A stretch of 64,000 nucleotides of DNA from positions 2,604,001 through 2,668,000 of the forward strand of contig OZ218955.1 of assembly GCA_965112735.1 (NCBI GenBank), written 5' to 3'. This document shows, one piece after another, positions 35,802-45,385 of the stretch. The DNA comes from Phaeosaccion multiseriatum (lineage: Eukaryota > Ochrophyta, other classes). Each line of letters starts with the position of its first letter. Within the stretch, counting starts at the first letter, position 1. Both the position numbers and the translations under genes were made by a program. A model generated the notes under the pieces. It ran no database searches, was not told where the DNA came from, and worked only from the letters and a program-made list of their open reading frames with translations.

Positions 35802-37301
35802 CTACACACACACACGCACGCACACACACACACACACACACACATACACGCACACGCACACGCACACGCACACACATACGCGCGCGTGCGAAGAACGAAC
35901 GCACCTCTTCTCCCCGCGTGGGCCTAAAAAAGGCAGGTACGTCCGTAGAATTTGCTTGGCCTCACTCGTGGGATAGAGGAAAAAGAGCTGCGCGGTGACC
36001 ACGGAATCAGTCAGCATCTGGAACAGGTTACCGAAGATGAACTGCGGGGGAGCGCCAGAAGAGACGAGGTAGGCGCCCTTGGCCACATCTCCGCCGAGCC
36101 AGGCACACACCATGGGCACCGATACGCCCTGCATACTGCGGCTCGAGAAGCCTTTCAGCATCTGTGCGTGAGGACAAGAGAGGAGAGGTGGTGGGTGGAT
36201 CAATAATGAATTGGTCGATTGGTTGGTGGGTTCTGGGGGCACTGGTGGAGTAGTGCAGGGGGGAAAGGGTTGGTCCAGTGTAAGAGAGGAGCACTACTAG
36301 AGGGGTCGGTGGGAGGGTCGCGTTAGGGTCTCGTTGTGCCAGCAGAGTTGAACCACCACTTAATAATATCTCCATCCACTGCCATCTCCTCCCGCTCCCC
36401 GTCCAGTGCGATCTTCTCCTCCCCCCTCGCATCCAACATCCACAGCCGTCCTCCCACCCACCCACCTGGGGTACAGCCAGCAGGGCCTCAACAAAGGCGG
36501 AGCAGCAGCCCAGCAGCTCGAAGAACCGCCCTGAGTGCCGCGAGTGCAGCCCCACCACCCCGAAGGCGAGCCCCCCCACAAGGGCCACGAAGAGAGAGAG
36601 GAAGCCCATGTATATTCTGAACGAGTCCCACTCCCAAAAGTCTTTGATAGGGTGAGTGCGTGGCTGCGGCGTGTGTGTGTGTGTTTTGAAAGGGGGGGGG
36701 GGAAGGGGGAGGAGATTGGGAGATATGGGGGCAAGTAGCACATGAGGCAGACAGGACGCAGGGATGGCCGGACGGACGGACGGACGGTCACACTTGACTG
36801 ACTCGCTGACTCACTGACCTCCCTGTCCTTCTTGGCCGCCGCCCGGGCCGTTACAACGGCGTGCAGGAGGCCCAGCTGCACGCAGATGGTGATGAGCGCA
36901 GAGGCCAGCAGAGTCACCGCAAAGCGCCTGCAAAGGGCAGAGAGGGTCAAGGGGGGAGGGTCGGTCCTACTGTGCAAACCCTGCAGGAAGCTCTGCCATT
37001 CAGCCACTCACTCGGACACCCAGAAGAAGATCCGCAGCACGGAGCTGACCAGAAGGATCAGCGTCACTTTTAGACTGAAGCAGGCCAGACTCTTGCCTTG
37101 CCTGTCGATGTGGTGAAGTCGTCGGGTGGGGTTGGGGTGATATTAAACCTTTTCCTTGCGTGCGACGTTGACGTTTACTCTCTCACCCTTTAAAAATCTT
37201 TCTCAACTAGCTACTCACCTAGCATTTTGCCACTGAAACAGGAAGGACAGCGAAGGTCCGACCGCGAAGGCTATTGAAACAAGGGCGGAGAGGAGAGTCA
37301 T
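35802..37301 (-). CDS. PQ-loop repeat membrane protein, SLC66A2 (PQLC1)-like
   Basis: Predicted seven-helix membrane protein of the PQ-loop/SLC66 family. Exons: 37301-37219, 37101-37012, 36927-36815, 36641-36466, then 36161 downward; phases fit throughout. Exon 1 is short: a 27-residue hydrophobic start. Family signs are VLRIFFWVSERF in exon 2/3 (the human protein has a similar NILRILFWFGRRF), FWEWDSF in exon 4, and the second PQ loop formed by LLAVPQ at the end of exon 4 with QGVSVPMVCAWLGGD in exon 5, then a last helix. The first PQ pair is degenerate. SLC66 relatives transport amino acids or act in endosomal lipid balance; a role here is inference. The 3' end is uncertain: the frame continues past 35937 through a CA repeat coding Cys-Val to a stop at 35802, or is spliced near 35942. 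The start lies 247 bp from that of UPF3. Confidence 0.8.
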
Positions 37302-37548
37302 CCTGTCAACTTTTTTCTCCCCCTTCCTCTTTGGATTTTTTCACCCGTTGGTTAGAGCGCGCGTCTATTTTACACCTTTAAGTGCCATCGATGCAAGAGC
37401 GGGGGGTCGAATACGTCCCATTGAAAGAATCACATATGGCGCCCCAACACCAAAACCCGAAAACGATGATACATAATAGCAATCTCACACCCTTCGGCAA
37501 CCTGTCTTTCTTTGACTGGCGTCGTCTTGGGATCTAGAGAGCACACTC
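37302..37548. promoter_or_regulatory. Shared intergenic region between divergent PQ-loop and UPF3 genes
   Basis: Only 247 bp separate the two start codons, so the region must hold both promoters or a bidirectional one. A tRNA-like sequence lies at 37335-37428 in the middle. Confidence 0.5.
37335..37428 (+). other. Degenerate tRNA-like sequence
   Basis: A D-arm/A-box-like GTTGGTTAGAGCGCGCG is followed about 50 bases later by a B-box-like GGGTCGAATACGTCCC, and the ends ATTTTTTCA and TGAAAGAAT can pair. The anticodon stem and D stem do not form properly, so it is either a decayed tRNA, a SINE-type tRNA-derived fragment, or coincidence. Confidence 0.3.
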
Positions 37549-40181
37549 ATGGCCGGTGAGAGGGGAGGGGCAAGGCGGGGGCGAGGCGGCGGTAGAGGTG
37601 GCGGGAAGGGAGGGAGAGGTGTGGGCCGAGGAGGAGGAGGAGGAGGAGGAGGAGGAGGAGGGGGAGGGGGAGGAGGAGGAGGAGGGGGGGGGGGAGGAGG
37701 AGGAGGGGGAGGAGGAGGCGGCGGTGGTGGGGGAGGGGCGTCTTCGGCTCCGGCGCTTAAGATTGTAGTTCGTAGCCTGAGCACCGACCTGCTCGAGACG
37801 GACTTTAAGCAGCTCATCACTGGGGTGGTGGACAGCGTGGCGGGGCTCGGACCCAGCGGGCCCGGCAAAGCGTGGGACTTTGAGTACTTCGTGCCCGGGA
37901 AGGTCAAGAGGAACGGAGAGCAGGTCAGTGTCTGATGCAGCAGGGGGGGGCACTTACGCTCTAGAGGCAGGCACAGAAAGGCTGGGAGGGAGATAGGCCG
38001 TTCGTTTGTTGGATGGATTGGAAGGCAAAAGCTGTTGGCTGTATAACTGTAGGGACTCGGTAAGAAAGAGGTAGGCGGATCATCGACACGAGGTGGACGT
38101 TGCTTTGGTTTTGATTGCTTTTCATCGGAAGTTCTTTTCTTCGCTGCTCCTCCGTTCGGCCCCTCTTCTCCCCTGAGCGAAGGAATGCCAAGGTTGTCTC
38201 TCTTCCTCTGCACACACACATACATACACACACACACCTCTCTTCTCTGTTAACACTCCCACCCACCTGCCTACCTATGCCCCCTCCCGTCGGTTGAGCA
38301 GAAGCCCGGAGTGGGCTACCTGCGACTCAATCGGGAGGGGCTGAAGAAGACCAGCGGGGGGGGTAGTGGTGGCTGGGACTTTGAAGGGGCTGTTGCGGCC
38401 ATTGCAGCTGCTGTGGCCAAGACCGACGGTTTCGAGACGCACGAGAGGGGCGACGGCTCAAAGCCTGTGGTCAAAGTGGCCCCGTACTCAAAGGTGAGGG
38501 AGGGATGGAGGGGGGGAGGGAGGGAGTGAGTGAGTGAGTGAGTTGCCCCCCTATCCTCTCCTCTGCGCCTGATCCGCTGTGCTTGCACTCTCGTCCCTTC
38601 GCTCTCTCTCCCTCTGTCTGCAGGTGCTAAAGAGCAAGCCTCGCAGGGACCATCGCACCGGCTCGCACGAGAGAGACCCCGAGTACAAGGCTTTCTTGGA
38701 GGAGCTGCAGAGGCCCATTGAGAAGGTAAGGGGTAGTATATTGACTTACGGGAATCAACCTAAGAAGTACGTAATTGTGTGTGTGTCGTGTGTGAGAGAG
38801 AGGAGGGAGGAGCAAGAGGGGGCGGGGGGGGGGTGGGTATGACGAGGGGGGGGGCTCAGAAGGTGAGACAGAGGGGACGGGAGTAGAGAAAGAGAGAGTG
38901 GAGAGATAGAGAGAGAGAGGCGGGGGGGAGGTAGAGATAGGGGAGAGAGAGAGGGATGAGGGGGGTGGAAGAGCGAGGCGGAGAGAGAAAGAGCTCTCCC
39001 CAACAACACCTCTAAACCCCACCCACACCATCCACTGCCATCCTCCTCCTCCTCCTCCTCCTCCTCGTCCTCCTCCTCCTCCTCCTCCTCCTCCTCCTCC
39101 TCCTCCTCCTCCTCCTCCGTCTCCTCCTCCTCCTCCTCCTCCTCCTCCTCCTCATCCGGCCACGCAGCTCCCGAGCGCCGACGTGCAGTACGACCAACGA
39201 GAGGCGGAGCTCAAGGCCTCTGGCGGAGAGAAGCCTCGAGAAGCCAACGCGCTGGTCACCTTCCTGAGAGAGAAGAGGGCGCAGAAGAAACAGGACCGGA
39301 CAGAAAGGGACGCCCTCAAGAAGAGGGGTGGGGGTAGCAGCAAGCAGCACTCGCAGGTGGGTGTGTGATTTGAGCAGCAGCGGCATGTTCTTTGGGGCTT
39401 TCTTTCGAATGGACGTACCTCTACACCGCCACACCCACAGTCCAGGCCTGCTTATCCTGTTGTGGCCTGTCCGATCCTTGCACCCAGTCCTCAAGAAGCC
39501 CGTTCTGGTCCGGTCTTTTCTATCCTTGGCCTGTCAATGAGGCTTACGTTAATTGTCGTTGCCCCACGGATATGCGTGAGTGTGTGTGAGTGTGAGTGAG
39601 TGAGTGAGTGTGTGGGCTTGTGTATGTGTATGTATACCGCTTCCCCCAACACGCCCCCGCCCCCTCCCACTCCTTTAAGTGGTGACTGGCCTCGTCTGCC
39701 GCCCTCTTCTTCTTTCGTTGGGCCCCGGCCGGCCACGCACGCACGCACATCTTTACAAAACACGTTCTCACTTTCGTTTGCTCTCCAGGGGGGTGAGTCG
39801 CGAGGCGGCAGCAGCGTCGGTGCCTCCAATAACGGCTCTAGCGACAATAAGAGGGGCGCTGGGGCAGGTGCAGGGACCCACCGGGGTTCGGGAGGGGGGG
39901 GTCGGAATACTCCAGGGGGGGCAGAGGGGGCCTCGGGAAGCGTAACAGCAGGATCGGGGTCTGGAAAGTCGGGCAATGGGCCGGGCAATAGCAGCAGCAA
40001 CAACAGCAACAGGAGTGGGAAGAACGGTGATGAGGCGGGGGGTGGCGGTCCGTCTTCGAAGGACGGCAAGCAGCGAGGGGGGAGGAGTGAGAGGGGTGAG
40101 AGGGAGGGGAAGGGGGCGTCCAGTGTGGACTCGAAGGGGAGACCTCGCTCTTCAAGAGCCCAGGCGGGGGGTGGCGCTGAG

Positions 40182-40215
<34 letters not shown>

Positions 40216-40667
40216 TACCACCACCGCCACCGACGAATCCTTGGAAGGTGGTGCCTCCTTCTGGCAAGAGCAGCAACAGCCAGAAGGAGGGGGCAGCGAA
40301 GGGGGAGGCGGCGGGGCCGGCAGGAAGAGAGAAACAAGATGGTGCGGGCGGAGGAGGAGGAGGCCTCCCGAGTAGGGGAAGAGGAGGGGCAGGAGGAGGA
40401 GGGGGCGGGGGCGGGGGGGGGGCGAAGGGAGCAGAAGCGACAGAAGAGCGCACACCGCAGCAGAAGAGTCAGGCGGGAGCAGGGGGGGAGGGAAGGGGGG
40501 CGAGGTCGAAGCGAGGAGACAAGGGCGCGAGGAAGGACAGGGGCGGCGGTCGGGAGGCATCGGCAAGCGCTAGTAGTGCAGCGGACAGTGGCGCAGGGGG
40601 GGGTGGAGGAGGAAAGACAGGACGACGACGAGGAGGAGGAGGCGCGGGGGGGGCTGCTGGAGGGAAG

Positions 40668-40699
<32 letters not shown>

Positions 40700-40988
40700 A
40701 GCAGCCGGACCAGGAGGAGCAGGAGGAGGAGGAGGGGGCACTGGGACCGACGGCTCGAGTAGCAGAAAAGAGAGACGGAGGGGAGGGGGAGGGAAAGGCG
40801 CGAGTGGGAAGGAGAAGTCGAGTGGCGGGGTCGGGGGGGGGGGGGGTCGTGGAGTGAGCAGCGCCCCCCCCGGGGGTGGCAGTACCCCCCCACCGGGAGG
40901 AGCGGCAACGCCTGCAGCAGGCGGCGGTTCCAATACAGCCGTGAAGATCATGTCCCGACCGGCAGGCCCTTCGCAGTCCAACAAGTGA
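37549..40988 (+). CDS. UPF3: UPF3 / Smg4-family nonsense-mediated decay factor
   Basis: About 685 residues in five exons: 37549-37923, 38302-38493, 38624-38725, 39168-39356, 39789-40988, all joined in phase 0. UPF3 links the exon-junction complex to UPF2 and UPF1 in nonsense-mediated mRNA decay and shuttles between nucleus and cytoplasm. After a Gly-rich N-terminus (residues about 5-68, coded by a GGA/GGG repeat) comes the conserved RNP-like domain: LKIVVRSLSTDLLETDF, FEYFVPGK, then VVKVAPYSKVLKSKPRRDHR, and the family's post-domain signature DPEYKAFLEELQRP with LPSADVQYDQREAE. Exon 5 encodes a 399-residue Gly/Ser/Lys low-complexity tail with a polyglutamine run, far longer than usual; no clear exon-junction-binding motif was found in it. 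The intron before exon 4 is largely a TCC repeat. Confidence 0.88.
39041..39153. repeat. (TCC)n microsatellite before a 3' splice site of UPF3
   Basis: Trinucleotide pyrimidine repeat ending about 15 bases before the acceptor at 39167. Confidence 0.95.
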
Positions 40989-41593
40989 GCAGGGCGGAGC
41001 AGCACAGCTCAAGTGCAGTGCAGTGCAGTGCAGTGCAGTGAAGTGTGTGTCTCGCGCCTTGTCTGTTAGCAATGGTGTGGCGAAGCTCGTGTGTGTGCGG
41101 CATGTTTGTGCTGCTGTATCACCAACTGCTGGTGGTCGATGCGGCTGCTGCTGCTGCTGCTCGTGCTGCTGCCACTTTTGCACCTCCTCTGGATAGAACT
41201 CTGTGCTCTGTGCGCTGTGCTCTGTAAGCTTCAGACTCTGGTGGCACGCGGGCAGTGAGAGCGACGAGGGAAGACCACGTAGACACACCAGAGGGAGACC
41301 ACAGAGACTCACCAGAGGGAGACCACAGAGCAGCGCAAAGGCAGCGCAGAGGCGGCGCAGCGACAGTACAGAGACAGTGCAGGGGAAGCAGCAGCGGCGC
41401 CACTAGAGTAGTCCCTCTCGTTGAGCCGCGGAGGGAGGAGGAGGGAGCTCAGACGGAGGAGCAAGTAGGGGTGCGAGGCTGGCGGAACAGGGCTCGAGAC
41501 ACAACAGGACGAAACGGGCTGAACGGGCTGGCGGCAGCTCAAGAGCAGCCCAAGAAGGGAGAATGGACGTGACTCCCTATCTTTTCGACGTGC

Positions 41594-41645
<52 letters not shown>

Positions 41646-41712
41646 ACTCTTGCTATGGGCACACTTGGCTTGGGCGAGCTGCCGCGGCATTGTGTTCACA
41701 CACCCACAAAGG

Positions 41713-41743
<31 letters not shown>

Positions 41744-42430
41744 GAGGCCCGTGTTACGCCTCTTTCTTACGCAATGCTTGCTGTACCTCTTACTTACGCA
41801 ATGCTTGCTGTACCTCGCGGTCTCCTCGCCTCGTGCCGTTGATGATGGGGGGCATGGGGCAGGCATGCATGTCAGTGAGGCGGGAAGGAAGGAAGGAAGG
41901 AAGCCTTTACCTGTGCGGGTGTAGGAGTGAGAAGAGGGCTCCTCATTCGTTGCGGAGCCTTGCTTGGATAGTTCACAAGAGAGACGGGGATGGCAGCAAA
42001 TGCGGACGAAGCGGAGAGGCGCAGCAGCTGGTGTTGCTTAAGCTTGGAACATAGGAGGGAGGGTTGCGCCCGTCACCGTGGTGCCGTGTGCACTCACTCG
42101 ACTGTCTTTAGAGCAGTTGCAGGGAGTGGAGCGTGGCGGAGTTTTGTCGAAGAGTCCACTGTTAAACTATCCAGCACATTTAGGGTGTGGATGCCATCTA
42201 TGGTTGTGAGTTATAGGTTGTACACGAGAGAAGAAGCAAGCGTGTTGGTGTTCCAGGATCACCGTTGGCGCCCCCCTCCTTGTCTTCCCTTTCTCTCGCT
42301 CTTTTTGCTTGTCGTACAACACTCCTAGGCAAATACGACGTAAGCCTATAGCCCCCACTCAGCATAGCGAGGCTTACTCTTCCTCTTCTTTCCCATCAAA
42401 AGCCCCTCCCTCCCTCTGAAGGAGAGCAGA
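40989..42430. other. Intergenic region between UPF3 and EMC6, no gene seen
   Basis: Contains GTGCA repeats (about 41013-41040), a copy of the dispersed CTG-flanked motif (41110-41130), a (TGCG)n run at 41587-41645 and a CAG run near 41716-41740. Short frames such as 41563-42054 are repeat-driven and have no recognisable domain. Confidence 0.4.
41110..41130 (+). repeat. Dispersed motif CTGTATCACCAACTGCT
   Basis: Second copy of the motif, intergenic, followed by GGTGGTCGATGCGG and then a CTG tract. Confidence 0.8.
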
Positions 42431-43033
42431 ATGAACCCTGACCAACCAGCCGATGAGGACCCGCACGCGGACCAGAAGTGAGTGGGATGTATAGAATGCA
42501 GAGAGCGGGGAAGAAGAAAGTTCAGAAGTGGGGGATAGGGGTGGAGGAGGAGGAGGAGAAGGGGGGTCCAGCAGGGAGCCGTAGACTGGGGGCCCATCCC
42601 TCTCACCGATCTTCCTTCGCTTTCCTGCTGCTCAATCAATTGCCGCAGAACTGCGTTCTCAGTGGAGCAGCTGGGAGTGAACATGCAGAAGATTGACAAC
42701 TGTAGAGCGGGCAGCATGGCCGTGGGAGGCATTTTCGCAGGTAAGAGGGGGGGATTCTCTCTAGGTGTGCGGCCCCATCTGAGGGGGCCGTTGGGGGCAT
42801 CATCCTTTCTCTCTAACGCTCTCATACCTCTGCCCACGCCCCCCGTGCTGTCTGCTGCTGCTGCTGCTACTGTTGCTGCTGCTGCTTCCGTACGAAGGTA
42901 TCCTGGGGTGTACGGGCTACCAGGGAGTTGTGGCGTACCTCGTGGTCTATGTTCTAGGTACGAGGGGCTGGGTTGGGGTAGGCGCAGAGGCTCAGGTAGA
43001 CTCTCCTGGATGGAGAGAATGCGCACACAATAC

Positions 43034-43065
<32 letters not shown>

Positions 43066-43536
43066 TCTTTTTTTCCTGCCTAACCCTGGCCTCGCCTTCC
43101 CCCCCTCCCCTCCCCTCCCCTCCCCTCAGCGTCGATTGGTCTGCTGGCGCGGATGGGCTTTCGCGCGTCAGACTATGTGCTCATGCGGGGACGTCCAGCG
43201 TACTCCTTCCTGTGGTCAGGTGAGTGGGGGTGAATGGGGGTGAGTGGGGTTGAGTGGGACTCGGGGGGCGCCAAATGGAAGGCCCGCGGAGAGTATCCGC
43301 TATACGTTGTAGCATCCCTACACAACCCCCGCCCTCCACCACCACTGCTCTCTCTCCCTCTCTCTGCCCCACTTCCTGTCTCTCTTCCCCTCCCTCGCCC
43401 CCACTCTCACTCTCCTCCCCTCCCTCCCTCCCTCCCTCCCTCCCTCCCTCCCTCCGCCCCCCAAGGTTGTTTTGGATACATGCTAAGTTTCGTCATGTGC
43501 TGGACACTGGCCTACTGCCTCGTGTACATTTACTAA
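42431..43536 (+). CDS. EMC6: ER membrane protein complex subunit 6
   Basis: 119 residues in five small exons: 42431-42477, 42649-42740, 42898-42957, 43130-43219, 43466-43536; all phases agree and the total length is divisible by three. EMC6 is a core three-helix subunit of the ER membrane complex, which inserts tail-anchored and multi-pass proteins and resembles Oxa1/GET insertases. The sequence shows the family pattern from the Asn-rich start of the fold to the end: NMQKIDNCRAGSMAVGGIFA, GILGCTGYQGVVAYLVVYVL, RPAYSFLWSGCFGYMLSFV and the C-terminal WTLAYCLVYIY, close to human EMC6 in layout and length. Exon 1 encodes an acidic soluble start. Two introns have C/T-rich repeats immediately before the acceptor. 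Confidence 0.93.
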
Positions 43537-43811
43537 AGTCAAGTCACACCGCACCTGACCAAGAGAGGAGGCAGCAGGGGCGGTCGGGCTCTTCCTCTTC
43601 CTATGGCCCTTGCCTTGAGCGCTGGGAGAGAGACGCTGCGCTGGTGTGGGTGCTACATGTAGTTGTGTTGTGTTGTGGTTCCGCCCCTGCCATGCCTGGG
43701 AGCCTAATGGCTGGGGGTTCTCAAGGCCGCGGCTGACGCTCATCCCTGGCAAGGGGGCAAGCAAGGGAAACTGCTTGCGATCGGGCCGGCTCCCTCCGGA
43801 GAGCAAAGAAA

Positions 43812-43846
<35 letters not shown>

Positions 43847-44398
43847 TAGAGAGAGAGAGAGAAAGGACTGCAGAGTAAGTGCGTGCAAGCGCTGTGCTGG
43901 ACTGTGATCCAGCGCCTTGGCTGGCCTTGTCTGTTGCCTGAGGGGCAGTTTTGCAGCGAAGGAGCGAGAGCCACAGCCACCACGCCCTGGATGGAAGGGA
44001 GAAGGGACCACTGCGCAATGTGGTGATGGGAAGCGCAGCAGCATGGAGTCACAGATGCAGTAAGTACCCCACACTCAAGTGCCCTCATTGGACCATTTGA
44101 TAGATAGGGGGACCCAACTCAACCACCACGTGGAAGCATTGGACCTTAGGACAGTGGATGACCTACCAGCGAGGCGAGGCAAGTCTAGAGGGAGGGAGCC
44201 CGTTGGGCACATCACGACACTGGCAACTCATCGACAGTACTGTACATAATACACCTTCTAATGACCTTCACCTGCTTCATTGAGGCTCGAAGCGAGAGGC
44301 GCGGTCAGCACCACTCTGAAGCTATCGCTCTGAGGCCATTGCCATTAGTCCGTGCCGCGCGACTGACTCGATGTGATCCCGGAGGAGAGTGGCCATCT

Positions 44399-44438
<40 letters not shown>

Positions 44439-45385
44439 TTCTCTTTCCACCTCTCTTTCTGTCTCTTTCACTCTCTCTCTCTCTCTCTCAAATTCCATCC
44501 CTCTCTCGCTGTCTACCTCCCTTGCCCTCGTGCCCCTCTCTAGCTATCTCTCTCTGTACTTCCGTCCGTCCATCTATCCAGCTACAGTACCTGTATATAC
44601 GAGGCTGCTGCGGCCCCTGCTGCCACGCCTTCTCTCCACACCTGTTCTCTTCTTTGTGGATATTTCCCGCCCCCTGCGGCCTCCTTCTCCACTGCAGCCT
44701 CAAAGCGCTTGGTGTCAGGCTCCCAGTGAGGTCCTGATCGAAACCCCCATTTCGACACTTCAGGCTCCTCTCGCCTTCTAGCTCAGCTCAGCTCACACTC
44801 TCCTCCCCCTCCTCACCCCCCCCTCTCAGAAGAACACTCATGTTGCTGTTGCTGCTGTATCACCAACTACTACTGCTGCTGCTGCGGCTGCTGCTGCTGC
44901 TGCTGCTATGATCGTTGTACGTAGTGGCGTGAACGATAACACACGTGCTGCTGTGATGAATAACTCATGCCTCTCTCCTCCTGCACGTCGGGCCTCATCT
45001 CACGCCACTCTCCTCATCTTGTGGGAGGGAGACATGACGAGCTTGGAGGCGGTCGAAGCGGCGGCGGCAGCCGCAGAGGATGCCTGGACAAGGCCTGACA
45101 CTGGTACTGGCACTGGCCGCGACGCTCTTCCTCCCGAGCCCCTCCCCGCCGCTGACCATGTGCTTGTGCCTCTTCCCTTGGGCCGGGCAGGGGGGCTGCT
45201 AGAAGGCCGAAGGGGCGCGGCTGCTGCTGTTGGAACGAAGGGAAGGGAAGGGAAGGAGGGAGGGAGGGAGGGAGAGAAGGAAGGAAGGAAGGGAGGGAGG
45301 GAGAAAGGAACGAAGGAAGGCAGGAAGGAAGGAAGGAAGGAATGAATGAAGGAAGGAAGGGAGGGAGATCGGCGGACATGATGAT
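43537..45385. other. Intergenic region between EMC6 and the RING gene, no gene seen
   Basis: Both flanking genes end here (convergent), so two 3' UTRs are expected. It holds a (CAGA)n patch at 43816-43845, CT repeats at 44398-44434 and 44473-44489, a copy of the dispersed motif at 44851-44880 and a (GGAA)n/(GGGA)n array at 45240-45370. Confidence 0.45.
44851..44880 (+). repeat. Dispersed motif, variant CTGTATCACCAACTACTACTG
   Basis: Third copy of the motif, again with CTG runs on both sides. Confidence 0.75.

Noticed and set aside
17125-37445. Shared 14-mer ACATATGGCGCCCC at 17125 and 37432 as retrotransposon primer-binding sites
   Set aside because: A single 14-base match is expected by chance in a window this size, and no LTR accompanies the second site.
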